From: Ensifer adhaerens
GTDB lineage: Bacteria > Pseudomonadota > Alphaproteobacteria > Rhizobiales > Rhizobiaceae
Length of the DNA stretch: 64,000 bases
NCBI RefSeq assembly: GCF_002007205.1
Contig: NZ_LAZS01000005.1
Location: 868,001 to 932,000 of the forward strand
Reading direction: 5' to 3'
Under the pieces are notes generated by a model that saw only the letters and a program-made list of their open reading frames with translations, was not told the origin of the DNA and did not search any database. Both the position numbers and the translations under genes were made by a program. Numbering within the stretch: the stretch's first letter is position 1; each line of letters opens with the position of its first letter. Of this stretch, positions 8,302 through 17,634 are shown piece by piece.

Positions 8302-8404
8302 AGCATCCTGCCTTCAAGTGGAATCACTTGCGGGCGGAAAGATGCTCTAGAATCAGAGTGCTACAGCGTCCTTTGTGCGTTCGTATGAACGCACGGCGCT
8401 CTAG
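8298..8404 (+). repeat. 107-bp mosaic palindromic repeat, copy A
   Basis: It starts and ends with CTAG. Module 1 (8298-8350) is closed by CTAGAGCAT / ATGCTCTAG and holds the inner stem CAAGTG-GAAT-CACTTG. Module 2 (8361-8404) has the inner stem GTGCGTTC-GTAT-GAACGCAC (8375-8394) between AGCG and CGCT arms. The reverse complement of copy B (54312-54418) matches at 104 of 107 positions. Its first bases supply the TAG stop of the upstream oxidoreductase. The architecture fits the RIME/ABC-type mosaic elements of rhizobia; exact family membership needs a search. Confidence 0.9.
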
Positions 8405-8419
8405 TGCCGTGCGAGCGCG

Positions 8420-9505
8420 CTACTTCTCGCCGCTGTCACCGGTGACGCGTCCGGCACCGGGGCTGAGGTCGGAGAGAAAGTCGCCGATACCGGGACGTTT
8501 CAGCGCGCGGAACGGCATGGGGCGGCAGAGATCCATCGCGGCAATGCCGATGCGCGCCGTCATCAGGCCGTTGATGACCCCTTCGCCCAGGCGGGCCGAG
8601 AGTTTCGAAGCAAGCCCGTGGCCAAGCACCTGCTGGATCAGGCTGTCGCCGGCAGCGATCGAGCCGGTGACGGCAAGATGAGCGATGACGTCGCGCATCA
8701 GCCGCAGGAGGCCGAGGGTGCCGGGGCGCCCACCGTAAAGCTCGGCCATGGCGCGGATCAGGCGGGCGGATTCATAGAGTACATAGCCGAGGTCGACGAG
8801 CGCGCGCGGACTGACCGCCGTGACGATCGACACGCGCTTGGAGGCTGCGAGAATGAGGCGGCGCGCCTCGCGATCGAGCGGGCTCAGCAATTCGCGTTCG
8901 GTGAGTTCGATCACGTGCGGTCCGTCGATGATCTCGCCTTCGCTCTCCTTCAGCCGCGTGCGTCCGCGCGCCGTCCGCGGATTGCCGGCCAAGAGGTGGA
9001 CGAGCTTCGTCTGCGCCGCGCGCGCGGGTTTCGCATTGGCCGAAGCCGCCGCCGCTTCCGTTTCCGATTTCAGCTTCTGGATAGCGGTGAGCTGCATCAG
9101 GCCCGAAAATTCGCGGGCAACGAGGATCAGAAGTGCCAGGAGCCCGATCGCCACGACGGCGAGGGCGGTGTAGCCGAGCCAATCGGCGCGCGCGAAGAGA
9201 TCACGAAGCAGGCGGTCGACCCAAAGGCCGGCAGCCAGCGACAGGATGATGCCGAGCGCGCCGGTCGCGATCTTGCCGACCGACAGGCGACGCTTTCTGG
9301 GACTTGCCTCGGGCAAAGCGAGGGCCTCGACCGCAAGCGTGGTCTCGCGGAACGGGTCTTCCGTATCGGGCGTCAGCACGACATTGTCGTCGAAACTTGC
9401 AGGCGCACGTCGCGTGCGTACCTGCGGACCGGCCTCAGGGGGCTTTTCCTCACCAACTGAAAAGGCGCCGGGGCGGCGGTTGCGACCGTTGCTGTCGTCA
9501 CTCAT
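8420..9505 (-). CDS. YcjF/TIGR01620-family membrane protein (DUF697)
   Basis: 361 residues. A charged N-terminal cytoplasmic region of about 80 residues is followed by two hydrophobic helices (ATGALGIILSLAAGLWV and YTALAVVAIGLLALLILVA), then a long DUF697-like domain containing SIVTAVSPRALVDLGYVLYES and glycine-rich helices. In gamma-proteobacteria, ycjF is co-transcribed with ycjX in the phage-shock regulon. Here the start overlaps the ycjX stop by four bases (ATGA), keeping the pair. The biochemical role is unknown. Confidence 0.85.
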   Translation of the reverse strand: MSDDSNGRNRRPGAFSVGEEKPPEAGPQVRTRRAPASFDDNVVLTPDTEDPFRETTLAVEALALPEASPRKRRLSVGKIATGALGIILSLAAGLWVDRLLRDLFARADWLGYTALAVVAIGLLALLILVAREFSGLMQLTAIQKLKSETEAAAASANAKPARAAQTKLVHLLAGNPRTARGRTRLKESEGEIIDGPHVIELTERELLSPLDREARRLILAASKRVSIVTAVSPRALVDLGYVLYESARLIRAMAELYGGRPGTLGLLRLMRDVIAHLAVTGSIAAGDSLIQQVLGHGLASKLSARLGEGVINGLMTARIGIAAMDLCRPMPFRALKRPGIGDFLSDLSPGAGRVTGDSGEK

Positions 9506-10998
9506 GCGAGCCGGTCTCCGAACAGAAATTGCATGGCTCGGTCAAGCCGGATATGCGGTACCGACAGCTTCAGGCCGCCACCGGTTTCCTCAAGATGCGG
9601 GGGCCGGAAGCGAACGAAGCTGAGCTCCGGCAGCGGATGAGGGCTTTCGATATAGGTCGTCGCGCCGGACCGGGTTTCCATCGTCTTGAAGAGCACTTCA
9701 GGATCTTCCGGCAAGTCACCGGGAAATATCGCTGTTTTCTTTTCGCCGTCGAAGATTTCACCGTTGATCTTCTCGCCGGCGATCGGCGTGCCGACGATGA
9801 CCGGCAGCGCATGGCCGTCGTGGTTGACGGTTGCCTCGCGGGTCGCCCGGACCGATGCGAGCGCCATGACCTCCAGGCCGGCGCCACTCAATCCGATGCT
9901 CTCGGCGGCGCGATCGACCAGGCGCGCGGCTATGCGTTCCAGCCGGTCGTGGCTCTCGTGATGCAGGTGATCCGCCTTGGTTGCGGCGATCAGTACCTTG
10001 TCGATCCGTCGGGTCAGGAAGGAGGAGAGCCAGCTGTTGGTCCCGGGGCGGAAGCAGGCGAGCACGTCGGCCAGCGCCTGTTCGAGATCGAGCAGCGCTT
10101 CCGGCCCGTTGTTGATCGCCTGCAGGGCGTCGATCAGCACGATCTGCCGGTCGAGGCGCGCGAAATGCTCGCGGAAGAACGGGCTCACGACATGCTTCTT
10201 ATAGGCTTCGTAGCGCCGCTCCATCATCGCCCAGAGCGAGCCCTTCGGCGCGCGGCCCTCGGGCAGATCCGGAAGCGGCGAGAAGGTGAGTGCCGGCGAG
10301 CCCTCGAGGTCGCCCGGCATGAGGAAGCGCCCGGGTGGCAGGGTCGAGGGCGAGCGCTCGTCCGCCTTGCATGCCCTGAGATAGCCGGTGAAGCTCTCGG
10401 CGAGCCGGCGGGCGCTGCCTTCGTCGGCGGTCGCCGTGGATCCGGCGGAGGAGGCGAGCGTCAGCCATTCGGCTGACAACTTCGCACGGCCAGGCGCACG
10501 GGCGCGCGCCACGGAATTGTTGCTGAACTGACGGAAATCCTGCGCGAGCAGCGGCAGGTCGAGCAGCCATTCGCCGGGATAATCGACGATGTCGAGCGAG
10601 AGGCGGCCCGGTGAGAACAGCCGGTTCCAGCCGCTGGCGCTTTCATATTCAAGGGTGATGCGCAGCTGCGAGATGGCGCGCGTCGAGTCCGGCCAGATGC
10701 GATCGCGCACCAGGGCGGCGATATGATCCTCATACTGGAAGCGCGGCACGGCATCGTCGGGCTGCGGCTCGAGCCTGACCTTCGAGACCCGGCCCGAGCG
10801 CACCGGTTCGAACACCGGCAAGCGCCCGCCGTTCAGCAGATTGTGCACAAGCGACGAGATGAAGACGGTCTTTCCCGAGCGTGAAAGGCCGGTGACGCCA
10901 AGCCGGATCGAGGGATTGACGAGGCCGGAGGCGCGATCGGTGAGGTTGTCGAGCGCAATCAGCGCATCGTCTTTGAAGCTGGTCAGGTTAGGCGCCAA
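9502..10998 (-). CDS. YcjX-family P-loop GTPase-like protein
   Basis: 498 residues. The P-loop is GLSRSGKT (37-44), followed by LSLDIVDYPGEWLLDLPLL, a Walker-B-like DYPG motif, and ATKADH, which resembles the NKxD base-specificity motif. The start is TTG at 10998. An in-frame stop lies only 15 codons upstream (11041-11043) and no ATG or GTG occurs between, so TTG is the best choice. It forms an operon with ycjF downstream; sixA lies 147 bp upstream on the same strand. No PspA, PspB or PspC homologue is nearby. Confidence 0.87.
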   Translation of the reverse strand: MAPNLTSFKDDALIALDNLTDRASGLVNPSIRLGVTGLSRSGKTVFISSLVHNLLNGGRLPVFEPVRSGRVSKVRLEPQPDDAVPRFQYEDHIAALVRDRIWPDSTRAISQLRITLEYESASGWNRLFSPGRLSLDIVDYPGEWLLDLPLLAQDFRQFSNNSVARARAPGRAKLSAEWLTLASSAGSTATADEGSARRLAESFTGYLRACKADERSPSTLPPGRFLMPGDLEGSPALTFSPLPDLPEGRAPKGSLWAMMERRYEAYKKHVVSPFFREHFARLDRQIVLIDALQAINNGPEALLDLEQALADVLACFRPGTNSWLSSFLTRRIDKVLIAATKADHLHHESHDRLERIAARLVDRAAESIGLSGAGLEVMALASVRATREATVNHDGHALPVIVGTPIAGEKINGEIFDGEKKTAIFPGDLPEDPEVLFKTMETRSGATTYIESPHPLPELSFVRFRPPHLEETGGGLKLSVPHIRLDRAMQFLFGDRLA

Positions 10999-11145
10999 GT
11001 CTTGGTCTTTCTTGCGGCGTGTTTCCCGGGGTCGTTCGCATCATCGAGCCCGCCGAATGAGGATCGATTGCGGGCTGCCTCCGCGATATAGGCACTAATT
11101 CCGGCGCCGCAACGCGCACACGGCATTTCTTCTTTCGGCGCGCCT

Positions 11146-11655
11146 CTATGAGGTTGGCAACAGCAGCGATACCAGGCGGGCGGAGGCAACGTCGCCAGCC
11201 GCAGGCAGATCCACAATCGCGAGACCGGCCGGCGGATAGCCGTCGGGAAGCGCCTCGCGGGCGGCATCGTCTCCAACCAGGCGGCAGAGCAATTGTTCGA
11301 TCATCGGGTTGTGGCCGACGAGCATCAGCGCGTTCACGTGCCTATGCGCGTCGATGAGATCGAGATAGACGCTCGTCGGGCCGGAATAGAGCGCATCGAT
11401 GTAGCGGATATCCAGCTCTTCGCTGACGGTGCGGAAGAATGGCTCGGCCGTCTCCCGGCAGCGCACGGCTGTCGAACAAAGGATGCGATCGGGGCGGATG
11501 CCCCGGTCTGCCGCGATCTGGGCAAGCCGTTCCGCATCGACATAGCCGACGTCGTCCAGCGACCGATCGAAATCGCGCTGCCCCGGCAGCGCCCAGCCGG
11601 AACGCGCGTGCCGCAGGAGGTAGAGGCGGAGGGCCTTGGGTGCGCTGTCTTGCAT
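11146..11655 (-). CDS. sixA: SixA-like phosphohistidine phosphatase
   Basis: 169 residues, the short histidine-phosphatase (phosphoglycerate mutase-like) fold. The catalytic block LLRHARSGW gives Arg15-His16, and the second active-site histidine is in MLVGHNPM. SixA proteins dephosphorylate phosphohistidine on Hpt domains or the nitrogen phosphotransferase system. A small Hpt protein is encoded 9.5 kb upstream; a link between them is only a possibility. ATG at 11655. Transcribed toward ycjX. Confidence 0.82.
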   Translation of the reverse strand: MQDSAPKALRLYLLRHARSGWALPGQRDFDRSLDDVGYVDAERLAQIAADRGIRPDRILCSTAVRCRETAEPFFRTVSEELDIRYIDALYSGPTSVYLDLIDAHRHVNALMLVGHNPMIEQLLCRLVGDDAAREALPDGYPPAGLAIVDLPAAGDVASARLVSLLLPTS

Positions 11656-12057
11656 CGAATGGTTCCGGCGTTGCCTGCCGGTTGCAGCGACAGGGTAGAA
11701 TTTTGCCGGTTTTCACGTCGACCGGCAGACCGTCACCTTTCCCCGTACGCACCATAAAGATCAAGCTGGCCGCCGTAATTTTTCGGGGACTGCCGGTGCT
11801 GCGCTTTGCCGCGGTCGTAAATGGACGATAAAATGGCGCAAACACATCATTGTCACTTTTCAGCGAGCAGAGGCGGCGGCTTCGGTGGAAGGAAGTCGGA
11901 AATCAAGATCCGATGTGTAATTTTGATGAAATATTCGTCAGTTAGCCTGAAACGCCAGCAATATTAAAATACGGTTGAGTGTCTGTTGCGAGGCTTGAAT
12001 CAAGGCTTCCATAGGTCTATACACCGCCGCAATGAGATGTTCTTCAGGAGAATCGCG
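11656..12057. other. Divergent sixA-dksA intergenic region
   Basis: This 402-bp gap becomes AT-rich from about 11880 toward dksA. It contains the dksA promoter (separate entry). I see no supported small gene. Confidence 0.5.
11995..12023 (+). promoter_or_regulatory. dksA promoter, sigma-70 type
   Basis: (C)TTGAAT at 11995-12000 and (C)TATACA at 12018-12023 are separated by 17 bases, close to the rhizobial CTTGAC-N17-CTATAT consensus. The transcript would begin near 12030, giving a short leader of about 28 bases that contains the CAGGAG ribosome site. Confidence 0.65.
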
Positions 12058-12477
12058 TTGAGTGAGAAGATCGATCTTAGTACCTTCGTCCTGTCCGAGG
12101 ACGATGAATTCATGAATGCCAACCACCGGGCGTACTTCCGGGCCAAGTTGAACGCTTGGAAAAACGACATCCTTCGTGAGGCACGCGAGACACTGGATCA
12201 CTTGGCAGAGGAGAGCGCCAATCATCCGGATCTCGCAGACAGGGCTTCTTCCGAGACTGATCGGGCAATCGAGCTCAGAGCCCGGGACCGGCAGCGCAAG
12301 TTGATCTCCAAGATCGACGCGGCGTTGCAGCGGCTCGACGAAGGCACCTACGGCTACTGTGAAGAAACAGGCGAGCCGATCGGCCTGAAGCGACTGGACG
12401 CCCGTCCGATCGCAACCCTCTCAATCGAGGCGCAGGAGCGCCACGAGCGGCGGGAAAAGGTCTACCGGGACGAGTAA
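12058..12477 (+). CDS. dksA: DksA/TraR-family RNA polymerase-binding transcription factor
   Basis: 139 residues from a TTG start at 12058. CAGGAG lies seven bases before it and matches the conserved N-terminus SEKIDLSTFVLSEDDEFMN. A longer in-frame reading from 11986 has no such site. DksA enters the RNA polymerase secondary channel and acts with ppGpp. The coiled-coil tip residues Asp58, Asp61 and Ala63 of the DxxDxA pattern are kept. The zinc finger is reduced: only Cys101 remains, with Thr104, Ser122 and Ala125 in the other three places, as reported for other alphaproteobacterial DksA proteins. Confidence 0.93.
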   Translation: MSEKIDLSTFVLSEDDEFMNANHRAYFRAKLNAWKNDILREARETLDHLAEESANHPDLADRASSETDRAIELRARDRQRKLISKIDAALQRLDEGTYGYCEETGEPIGLKRLDARPIATLSIEAQERHERREKVYRDE

Positions 12478-12502
12478 GCTTTCGGGCTATCGTAACAGTC
12501 TG

Positions 12503-12534
12503 AAAAAAGGCGCGGGTTAAACCGCGCCTTTTTC
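12503..12534 (+). terminator. dksA terminator
   Basis: A GGCGCGG / CCGCGCC stem with a short TTAA-containing loop is followed by a run of T. A-run on the other side makes it usable in both directions. Confidence 0.8.
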
Positions 12535-12661
12535 ATTGTCCCGAATTTCTTCCGAGGAAAGAAGTGAAACGGCTCAGTGAAACGGCTCTTCGCTTCAACG
12601 CCCGGGCTCAGAAAACGTGCCTCGCTGCTGTTGCGATGCCTGACGATCGACGTCAGGCCGA

Positions 12662-13645
12662 TCAGGGCTTCCGCCCTGCGGAGATGTCGGCGAGCATGCG
12701 GTTCATCTCCTCTTCGATCGTCGGCTCCTTGTGAGCGCCTTCGGCGACGGGCGCGCCCAGTGTCGGCTCCTGACGGCCGGAAAGGGTCGGCGCCCGGTTC
12801 TCCGGAGTGACCGGCGTCGCCGGACCCAGGCGCTGCAGGTCGCCGCTGATCTCGGCGTCGAGCAGGCGTTCAAAATCGGAGAGGCCGGCGGTCGGCACCG
12901 GCTGAGACTGGATGACGGCTGCTGGGCGCTGGAGCTGGGTCGGCTGCATCTGAATGGGCTGCGGCTGCACGGGCTGGGCCATGGCCGTCGGACGGCTTAC
13001 GGCCGCATCGAGGTTCACCTGGGGGGCCGCAACCGCGGTTGCGGACGGGATGACCTCGGGCGCCGGCTGTGCAACCGGCCGGGCCATGGGGCGCTGCTCC
13101 GCGGAAAGGGCAGGTGCGGCTGCCGGGCGTTGTTCCGCGGCAACGCGCATGGGCGCTGCCGGCTCGACGCGGGCGATCGGCTGTTCCTCGCTCCGCGCGA
13201 TGGGGCGGACCGCCGTGACGGCGACAGGCTCGGATTGGATCGACGGAGCGGGCTGCAGGGCGGGTTCGCGGACTGCCGGCGCGCTGTCGGTCGCCGGTTC
13301 GGCGACTTTGCGTTCGATAACGGCAGGGCGTTCGCTGACGGCAGGGCGCTCGTCACCGGGAGCGACGATCCGGCTCTCGATGACAATATCCGTCGGTCCG
13401 CCGATCATGATCAGATGCTCGACATCGTCGCGGCGCACGAGCACGAGACGGCGCCGCGTGTCCACGGCGGCAGCATCGAGCACGGCAAGGCGCGGCTGGC
13501 GGTTCTTGCCGCCGCGGATGAACGGCGAGGACGGACGGTTGCGCATGATCCACAGCACAGCCACGAGGCAGACAAGCCCAATCGCGACGGCCGCAGCGGC
13601 GATGACGAACCGGCTGCCATTGTCTGCGATGATCGTTTCCATCAT
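12662..13645 (-). CDS. FliO-domain membrane protein
   Basis: 327 residues. AAGGAG precedes the first of two adjacent ATG codons at 13645. One N-terminal transmembrane helix (FVIAAAAVAIGLVCLVAVLW) is followed by a FliO-like beta domain (RLAVLDAAAVDTRRRLVLVRRDDVEHLIMIGG). A region of about 200 residues, very rich in Pro, Ala, Gln and Val, then leads to a short conserved acidic C-terminus (IEEEMNRMLADIS). FliO assists assembly of the flagellar FliPQR export gate, but no other flagellar genes are here. In rhizobia this gene sits beside cckA, so a role outside the flagellum is possible. Confidence 0.7.
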   Translation of the reverse strand: MMETIIADNGSRFVIAAAAVAIGLVCLVAVLWIMRNRPSSPFIRGGKNRQPRLAVLDAAAVDTRRRLVLVRRDDVEHLIMIGGPTDIVIESRIVAPGDERPAVSERPAVIERKVAEPATDSAPAVREPALQPAPSIQSEPVAVTAVRPIARSEEQPIARVEPAAPMRVAAEQRPAAAPALSAEQRPMARPVAQPAPEVIPSATAVAAPQVNLDAAVSRPTAMAQPVQPQPIQMQPTQLQRPAAVIQSQPVPTAGLSDFERLLDAEISGDLQRLGPATPVTPENRAPTLSGRQEPTLGAPVAEGAHKEPTIEEEMNRMLADISAGRKP

Positions 13646-13912
13646 AGGCTGAACTCCTTCTGCACTTCGAGTGGCAGTATTTGACGGCTTTTTTCGGGCT
13701 CGGACAAGGACTTCGCCGACATTCCCTGTGAATTGGCTGCAATGCTTCCGCAGAGGTGCTTTTTGCTGTTATCTCTGATTGTTAAAGATGATTCTTGTCC
13801 GAATGATCGAGGGCGCGTCGGCATTGACCGATTTGCCCGGCGGATTGAGCGGATGCCGGCCGGAAGGGCTGGGCCGCGCCCGCGCGCGGCGCCGGCCGCA
13901 TAAGAGGACCCG

Positions 13913-16531
13913 ATGACGAAATTGCGGCAGTCAGGCGACTACCAGATGCCGGTTGTTGACCGGGGCGTCAGGCCGGGGACCGTGCTGCGGATCGTGCTGC
14001 TCGCGATCGTGCTTACCGTATCGGCCATCGCCTTCGTGATCTTCCGGAACCAGATGGAAAACGAGATCGTGCTCGGCATCCTCGGCGTTCTCGCCATGGT
14101 CGGCATCTTCTTCCTGGTATCCTCCGTCATCGGCTTCATCGAGGTGATGCCGCAGTCGCGCCCGGACGAACTGGCGCGCGCCTTTCTCGATGCGCATGAG
14201 GACGGAACGATCGTCACCGACCGCAAGGGCCGGATCATCTATGCCAATGCTGCCTATGGCGCGCTGACGGGCGCCAGAAATGCCGCCGGGATCCAGTCGC
14301 TCGAAACCATCCTGTCGCGCAACCGCGAGGCGACGGAGGCGATCTACCGGCTGACCAACGGCCTGCACGAGGGCAAAGAGGGGCATGAGGAATTCCGCCT
14401 GCTGAAGCCGCTGGCGACCGGCGCCTCCAGTGGCTCCGGCGCCCATTGGTTCCGGCTGAAGGCGCGCGTGCTGCCGCTCGAAGACAGCGACCGCAACCCG
14501 CTCTATCTCTGGCAGATCGCCGACATCACCGCCGAACGCGACGACCAGGAACGGTTCTTCAAGGAGCTGCAGAACGCGATCGACTATCTCGACCACGCGC
14601 CGGCCGGCTTCTTCTCCGCCGGCCGCAAGGGCGAGATCTTCTATATCAATGCCACGCTCGCCGATTGGCTCGGCATCGATCTCACCAAGTTCCAGCCCGG
14701 CTCGATCAGCATCGGCGACCTGGTGGCCGGCGAGGGGCTGACGCTCGTCCAGGCGGTGCAGGCCGAACCCGGTCTCAAGAAGACCAAGATGCTCGACCTC
14801 GATCTGCGCAAGATGAACGGCCAGAGCCTGCCGGTGCGCATGATCCACCGTGTTTCCTCGGCCCGGGACGGGGCACCCGGCGAAAGCCGCACGATCGTCA
14901 TGTCGCGCGAGGGCGGCGAGGATAACGAGCAATCGGCATCGAGCGCCACAATGCGCTTCACCCGCTTCTTCAACAATACCCCGATGGCGATCGCCTCCGT
15001 CGACGGCAACGGCCGGATCCTGCGGACCAACGCGCCGTTCCTCAAGCTGTTCTCGGGTCTCGTCTCGCAGGACGACGTCGAGCGCGGCGCGCTGATCGAG
15101 ACCGTCGTGAATCCGACCGAGAAGGGCCGCCTGCACGAGGCGCTGGCGGCCGCCAAGGACCGGCAGGGCGACATCGCGCCGATCGACGCCCTGCACCCGA
15201 CCGATGGCGAGCGCCATTTCCGCTTCTACGTCAATGCCGTGATCGACCAGACCGATCAGGCACCGGAGGAAGCGGCAATCATCTACGCGCTGGAGATCAC
15301 CGAGCAGAAGGCGCTCGAAAACCAGATGGCGCAGACGCAGAAGATGAACGCCGTGGGCACGCTCGCCGGCGGCATCGCGCATGACTTCAACAACGTACTG
15401 ACGGCGATCCTGCTGTCCTCCGATCACCTGCTTTTGTCCGCCCGGCCGGCCGATCCGAGCTTTGCCGACCTGATGGAGATCAAGCGCAACGCCAACCGCG
15501 CCGCCGTGCTCGTGCGGCAGCTGCTCGCGTTTTCGCGCAAGCAGACGATGCGACCGACGGTTCTCAACATGACCGACGTCATCGGCGACCTGCGCATGCT
15601 GGTCGACCGCATGACCGGAACCAACGTCAAGGTCGAAGTGGATTATGGCCGCGATCTCTGGCCGGTCCGGACCGATCTCGGCCAGTTCGAACAGGTTCTC
15701 CTGAACCTTGCGGTCAACGCGCGCGACGCAATGCCCGGCGGCGGCACGATCACGCTTCGCACGCGCAACCTGCCGGCGGCGGAGGTCTCGGCCTTCGGAC
15801 GCCGTGAACTGCCGGACGAAGACTTCGTGATGGTCGAAGTTTCCGACCAGGGAACAGGTATTGCGCCCGAAATCCTCGATAAAATCTTCGAGCCTTTCTT
15901 CACGACCAAGGAAGTCGGCAAGGGCACCGGTCTCGGCCTGTCGATGGTCTATGGCATCGTCAAGCAGTCGGGCGGCTACATCTATCCGGAATCGGAAGTG
16001 GGCAAGGGCACGACCTTCCGCATCCTCTTGCCGCGCCATATCGAGGTGCCGGTTGCGCCCGAGGAGCCCGCGCAGGCAGGCACCGGGACCGTCGCTGCGC
16101 CGGTGGTGCAGACGATAGCGGCTCCCGTGGTCAAGACCGAGGAGCCGACCGATCTCACCGGAGATTCGGCAGTCGTGCTGCTCGTCGAGGACGAGGAGGC
16201 CGTGCGGCGGGGCGGCAAGCGCATGCTCGAAACGCGCGGCTACACCGTCTACGAGGCCGGCTCCGGCGTCGAGGCGCTCGACATCATGGACGAGCTCAAC
16301 GGAGCGGTCGATATCGTCGTTTCCGACGTGGTGATGCCGGAGATGGACGGGCCGACGCTTCTGACCGAACTCAGGAAGAAGTACCCGGACCTGAAGTTCA
16401 TCTTCGTATCCGGTTATGCGGAGGACGCGTTTGCGCGCAACCTGCCGGCGGACGCCAAGTTCGGCTTCCTGCCCAAGCCGTTCTCGCTGAAGCAGCTAGC
16501 GGTTTCCGTGCGCGAGATGCTCGATTCCTAA
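13913..16531 (+). CDS. cckA: Cell-cycle hybrid histidine kinase CckA
   Basis: 872 residues. Two N-terminal transmembrane helices ([21 protein letters not shown] and [21 protein letters not shown]) are followed by PAS-like domains, a dimerisation domain with His490 in [15 protein letters not shown], an ATPase domain with [13 protein letters not shown], and a C-terminal receiver with Asp805 in [12 protein letters not shown]. The order and the HDFNN motif match CckA, which feeds phosphate through ChpT to the master regulator CtrA. It is divergent from the FliO-like gene; a shared terminator separates it from psuG. Confidence 0.95.
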   Translation: MTKLRQSGDYQMPVVDRGVRPGTVLRIVLLAIVLTVSAIAFVIFRNQMENEIVLGILGVLAMVGIFFLVSSVIGFIEVMPQSRPDELARAFLDAHEDGTIVTDRKGRIIYANAAYGALTGARNAAGIQSLETILSRNREATEAIYRLTNGLHEGKEGHEEFRLLKPLATGASSGSGAHWFRLKARVLPLEDSDRNPLYLWQIADITAERDDQERFFKELQNAIDYLDHAPAGFFSAGRKGEIFYINATLADWLGIDLTKFQPGSISIGDLVAGEGLTLVQAVQAEPGLKKTKMLDLDLRKMNGQSLPVRMIHRVSSARDGAPGESRTIVMSREGGEDNEQSASSATMRFTRFFNNTPMAIASVDGNGRILRTNAPFLKLFSGLVSQDDVERGALIETVVNPTEKGRLHEALAAAKDRQGDIAPIDALHPTDGERHFRFYVNAVIDQTDQAPEEAAIIYALEITEQKALENQMAQTQKMNAVGTLAGGIAHDFNNVLTAILLSSDHLLLSARPADPSFADLMEIKRNANRAAVLVRQLLAFSRKQTMRPTVLNMTDVIGDLRMLVDRMTGTNVKVEVDYGRDLWPVRTDLGQFEQVLLNLAVNARDAMPGGGTITLRTRNLPAAEVSAFGRRELPDEDFVMVEVSDQGTGIAPEILDKIFEPFFTTKEVGKGTGLGLSMVYGIVKQSGGYIYPESEVGKGTTFRILLPRHIEVPVAPEEPAQAGTGTVAAPVVQTIAAPVVKTEEPTDLTGDSAVVLLVEDEEAVRRGGKRMLETRGYTVYEAGSGVEALDIMDELNGAVDIVVSDVVMPEMDGPTLLTELRKKYPDLKFIFVSGYAEDAFARNLPADAKFGFLPKPFSLKQLAVSVREMLDS

Positions 16532-16614
16532 ACCCGTCGTGCGTTCCGGTCGACGTGTCGAAGACGATTCCGGCGACCTCGAGCACTGCGACGGTCCAGA
16601 GGAATCAGCAATGA

Positions 16615-16650
16615 AAAAAGCCCGGGGCTTGCGCTCCGGGCTTTTCTTTT
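16615..16650. terminator. Bidirectional terminator between cckA and psuG
   Basis: AAGCCCGG and CCGGGCTT form the stem, with A-runs and T-runs on the two sides. It serves convergent cckA (plus) and psuG (minus). Confidence 0.75.
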
Positions 16651-16673
16651 GCGTCTCTTGCGAGAGCCGAATG

Positions 16674-17603
16674 TTATTTCGCGTTGAGCGCGACGGCAAT
16701 CTCGCCGGCAAGGTGGGCATTGTTCTCGACCAGCGCGATGTTGGTTTCGAGGCTGCGGCCCTCGGTCATTTCGAAGAGATTGCTGAGCAGGTAGGGCGTC
16801 ACGGCCTTGCCTGTGATCTCGTCGTTCTCTGCGTTGTCGAGCGCGCGGGCGATGTAGATCTCCATTTCCTCGCGCGGGATCTCGGCAGCCTCCGGAACCG
16901 GATTGGCGACCAGCATGCCGCCTTCGACGCCGAGCAGTTCGCGCATCTTCTGGAAGTTGGCGATGGCCGCCGGGCTGTTCAGCATCAGCGGGCTCTTCAG
17001 GCCGCTGTCGCGCGACCAGAAGGCCGGGAAGATTTCGCTGTCATAGGTGACGACCGGAACGCCGCGGGTTTCGAGCACTTCGAGCGTCTTCGGAATGTCG
17101 AGGATCGCCTTGGCGCCGGCGCAGACGACGATGACGCCGGTGCGGGCGAGTTCGTCGAGGTCGGCCGAGATGTCGAAGCTGAGTTCAGCGCCGCGATGCA
17201 CGCCACCGATACCGCCGGTCGCAAAGACGCGAATGCCGGCGCGGGCAGCCGCAATCATCGTCGCGGCAACGGTGGTCGCACCGGTGCGGCGCTCGGCGAT
17301 CGCGAAGGCGAGATCGGCGCGCGAGACCTTCATTGCGCCCTGCGTCTTTGCCAGCTCTTCGAGCTTGGCGTCGTCAAGACCGATATGCAGCACGCCATGG
17401 ATGACGGCGATCGTCGCCGGCACGGCACCCTGTTCGCGGATGATCGCTTCGACGCTGCGGGCCATGTTCAGGTTGCCCGGATAGGGCATGCCATGGGTGA
17501 TGATGGTCGATTCCAGCGCCACGATCGGCGCGCCACGCGCCTTGGCGGCTGCGACCTCGTCGGAATATTCCATCGGCAGGAAGGGGGAAGCGGGTTTGGT
17601 CAT
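16674..17603 (-). CDS. psuG: Pseudouridine-5'-phosphate glycosidase
   Basis: 309 residues from the ATG at 17603, preceded by AAGGA. It cleaves pseudouridine 5'-phosphate to uracil and ribose 5-phosphate. VALESTIITHGMPYP carries Glu31 and the GAMKVSRADL block carries Lys92, equivalent to the catalytic pair of the E. coli enzyme. ATGGIGGVHRG and NPVPEAAEI further support the family. The start overlaps nothing, but the upstream kinase gene ends only 31 bp before it, so psuK-psuG form a pseudouridine salvage operon. Confidence 0.93.
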   Translation of the reverse strand: MTKPASPFLPMEYSDEVAAAKARGAPIVALESTIITHGMPYPGNLNMARSVEAIIREQGAVPATIAVIHGVLHIGLDDAKLEELAKTQGAMKVSRADLAFAIAERRTGATTVAATMIAAARAGIRVFATGGIGGVHRGAELSFDISADLDELARTGVIVVCAGAKAILDIPKTLEVLETRGVPVVTYDSEIFPAFWSRDSGLKSPLMLNSPAAIANFQKMRELLGVEGGMLVANPVPEAAEIPREEMEIYIARALDNAENDEITGKAVTPYLLSNLFEMTEGRSLETNIALVENNAHLAGEIAVALNAK

Positions 17604-17634
17604 GGTCTTTCCTTGGGAGTTCTGCTGGCAACTG

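Noticed and set aside
8298-8404. The 107-bp repeat as an insertion-sequence remnant or attachment site
   Set aside because: No transposase, target duplication or tRNA is next to either copy; the two-hairpin structure fits a rhizobial intergenic mosaic element better.
13931-16039. A 702-residue minus-strand frame opposite cckA
   Set aside because: Antisense to a fully supported hybrid kinase; no recognisable fold and no ribosome site.
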